Below, piece after piece: positions 13,971 to 15,259 of a DNA stretch of 15,259 nucleotides (position 1 is its first letter; every line of letters begins with the position of its first letter). The translations under genes were made by a program, and so were the position numbers. A model generated the notes under the pieces. The model saw nothing but the letters and a program-made list of their open reading frames with translations. It was not told where the DNA came from and did not search any database. Source of the stretch: an uncultured Clostridia bacterium (GTDB lineage: Bacteria; Bacillota; Clostridia; TANB77; CAG-508); contig CANRPQ010000024.1 of NCBI GenBank assembly GCA_947632525.1, forward strand, positions 1-15,259, given 5' to 3'.

Positions 13971-15259
13971 TTATTTTGCTTTAAATTGTATTACATTAGA
14001 CCATTCTCCATAATATGTAGTTCCATTAACTGTTTTATATGCTCTTACTCTTGCTGTATAATAATAGTTTTTGTCAAGCACTCCACTTATTGCTTTAGAA
14101 TTTGTTTTACTTGTAAGTTTTGTACTACCTGGAACTCCAGGAACTGTAAAGTCTATTTCATATCCTTCGGCACCATAAATTTGATTCCAATTTAAATAAA
14201 CTGTGTTGCCTACTACATATTGAGTTAATCCATTAACTTTTCCAACTACTGAGCTGTTTTGAGTTGTGTTATAACTTCCTGTTTTAAAGCTTTTTGTTAC
14301 AGAAAAGTAATCAGCATATTTTTTATTGCCATATATATCATAAGCAAATGTTTTTACTTTTACTTGGTATTCAGTTGAATAGTCAAGTTCTGAACTTGTT
14401 AATATTGCACTATTTTTATATACATCTTTTACATGTTTAAAAGTTCCATTTTTTTCTGCAAGCCAAACCTCATAGCCATATGCTCCGTCTACTGGTAGCC
14501 AACTTAAATAAGCTTCATTTATATTTTTTACTTGTACACTAAGTCCTGTTGTTATTCCTGGTTTTTTACTGGTTGAACTATTGTTGCTAGATGATCCTGA
14601 AGTTGTACTTGTTTTAAATGATATTGCACTAGATTTTGTTGCTTTATATTCTTTACCATTTACATTATTATATGCCTCTACTTGTACTTTATAATTTGTG
14701 TTAGCATATAATCCTGTCATATTAAAGTAACTATAAATAGTTGAACCTATAAGTCTATAACTTCCATTATTTTCAGATAAATATACTTTATATCCAATCG
14801 CATTACTTACACTTGACCAACTAACTTTTGCACTATTTGTATTAATATTGCTTACATATACATTTTTAACTTGGCTTGGTGTATAGTCAATATTTTTACT
14901 TGTTTTAAATGATATTGCACTAGATTTTGTTGCTGTATATTCTTTACCATTTACATTGTTATATGCCTCTACTTGTACTTTATAATTTGTGTTAGCATAT
15001 AGTCCTGTCATATTAAAATAACTATAAATAGTTGAACCTATAAGTCTATAACTTCCATTATTTTCAGATAAATATACTTTATATCCAATTGCATTGCTTA
15101 CACTTGACCAGCTAACTTTTGCACTATTTGTATTAATATTGCTTACATATACATTTTTAACTTGGCTTGGTGTATAATTAACCTTTTTATTTGTTCTAAA
15201 AGATTTATAAGAAGATTCATTTCCATATACTTTTCTAGAATTTACTTTTTCATATGGTA
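13971..15259 (-). CDS. Fibronectin type III repeat protein, C-terminal part (start outside window)
   Basis: The frame is open to the right edge, so the N-terminus is missing; 428 codons are visible. An apparent ATG at 15009-15011 is inside a repeat and is not the start. In order from the edge the visible part holds the tail of one Fn3-like domain (1-25), two near-identical 97-residue domains (about 26-122 and 123-219, each starting YTPSQVKNVYVS and ending SAISFKTS), and a Ser/Asn-rich linker (216-232). Two more diverged Fn3-like domains follow (about 235-326 and 336-428). Each domain shows the Fn3 marks: a Trp in strand B (VSW, LSW, LNW), GYxVxL, and a YxVxVxAY strand. No LPXTG or C-terminal membrane anchor is present; the protein ends FKAK. 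It is probably secreted or attached through its unseen N-terminus. Any catalytic domain would be upstream. Confidence 0.9.
   Translation of the reverse strand, partial: PYEKVNSRKVYGNESSYKSFRTNKKVNYTPSQVKNVYVSNINTNSAKVSWSSVSNAIGYKVYLSENNGSYRLIGSTIYSYFNMTGLYANTNYKVQVEAYNNVNGKEYTATKSSAISFKTSKNIDYTPSQVKNVYVSNINTNSAKVSWSSVSNAIGYKVYLSENNGSYRLIGSTIYSYFNMTGLYANTNYKVQVEAYNNVNGKEYKATKSSAISFKTSTTSGSSSNNSSTSKKPGITTGLSVQVKNINEAYLSWLPVDGAYGYEVWLAEKNGTFKHVKDVYKNSAILTSSELDYSTEYQVKVKTFAYDIYGNKKYADYFSVTKSFKTGSYNTTQNSSVVGKVNGLTQYVVGNTVYLNWNQIYGAEGYEIDFTVPGVPGSTKLTSKTNSKAISGVLDKNYYYTARVRAYKTVNGTTYYGEWSNVIQFKAK
14607..14885 (-). repeat. 291-bp-period tandem repeat, copy B (Fn3 domain)
   Basis: This 279-bp stretch matches 14898-15176 at an offset of exactly 291 bp, with seven differences by eye. 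It encodes one 97-residue Fn3-like unit and is in frame with its partner. Confidence 0.9.
14898..15176 (-). repeat. 291-bp-period tandem repeat, copy A (Fn3 domain)
   Basis: Partner of copy B. Of the seven differences, six are synonymous and one changes Lys to Thr (EYKATK versus EYTATK). The sequence just beyond it towards the window edge diverges, so the exact duplication is seen only twice here. Confidence 0.9.

Noticed and set aside
1..15259. CRISPR arrays, insertion sequences, phage genes, toxin-antitoxin or defence modules
   Set aside because: No short spaced repeats, transposase motifs, terminal inverted repeats with target duplications, or recognisable defence proteins were found on either strand.

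Overview
The window is AT-rich, gene-dense bacterial DNA of low-GC Gram-positive type (Bacillota, most likely an anaerobic or gut member of the Clostridia; I cannot name a genus). The evidence is strong GGAGG ribosome-binding sites, TTGACA/TATAAT-type promoters, an L21 leader ahead of rplU, a Gram-positive LexA, and a MreB/Mbl-type actin. Every gene I can support, including both tRNAs, is on the minus strand, so transcription runs from high to low coordinates.

Layout in transcription order, right to left: (1) 15259-13971, the C-terminal part of a protein built of fibronectin-III-like repeats, two of them almost identical in DNA, closed by a strong terminator. (2) 13782-9984, a two-gene ABC system: a LolD/MacB-type ATPase and a ~1030-residue FtsX-type permease with a long periplasm-facing (extracytoplasmic) coiled coil. 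(3) 9937-9011, the rplU-rpmA ribosomal operon with promoter, L21 leader and terminator; prp is absent and L27 has no Prp-cleaved extension. (4) 8995-6542, trpS-obg, with a TrpRS whose cysteines resemble the [4Fe-4S] motif of Thermotoga TrpRS. (5) 6554-5187, lexA plus a small membrane protein. The lexA -35 lies inside one arm of the obg terminator. (6) 5085-3959, a stand-alone mreB/mbl-like gene. (7) 3949-1361, a TetR regulator followed by a long-chain acyl-CoA synthetase, probably a FadR-like lipid control unit. (8) 1283-248, a 282-residue protein of unknown function. (9) 209-1, tRNA-Met(CAT) and a partial tRNA-Tyr from one good promoter.

The main discovery candidate is regulatory. The promoters of the mreB-like gene and of the unknown 282-residue gene, about 3.8 kb apart, share a nearly identical block of about 26 bp. 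In both, the -10 hexamer is sandwiched in the same register between TGTAAT and TGTAAC half-sites five bases apart. TGTAA-type hexamers in direct repeat with 5-bp spacing are the known WalR (YycF) recognition pattern of Bacillota cell-wall control. At the mreB promoter the array continues as four half-sites on an exact 11-bp period. This suggests, by inference only, that the orphan gene belongs to the same envelope-homeostasis regulon as MreB. No insertion sequence, phage gene, CRISPR array or defence system was seen.
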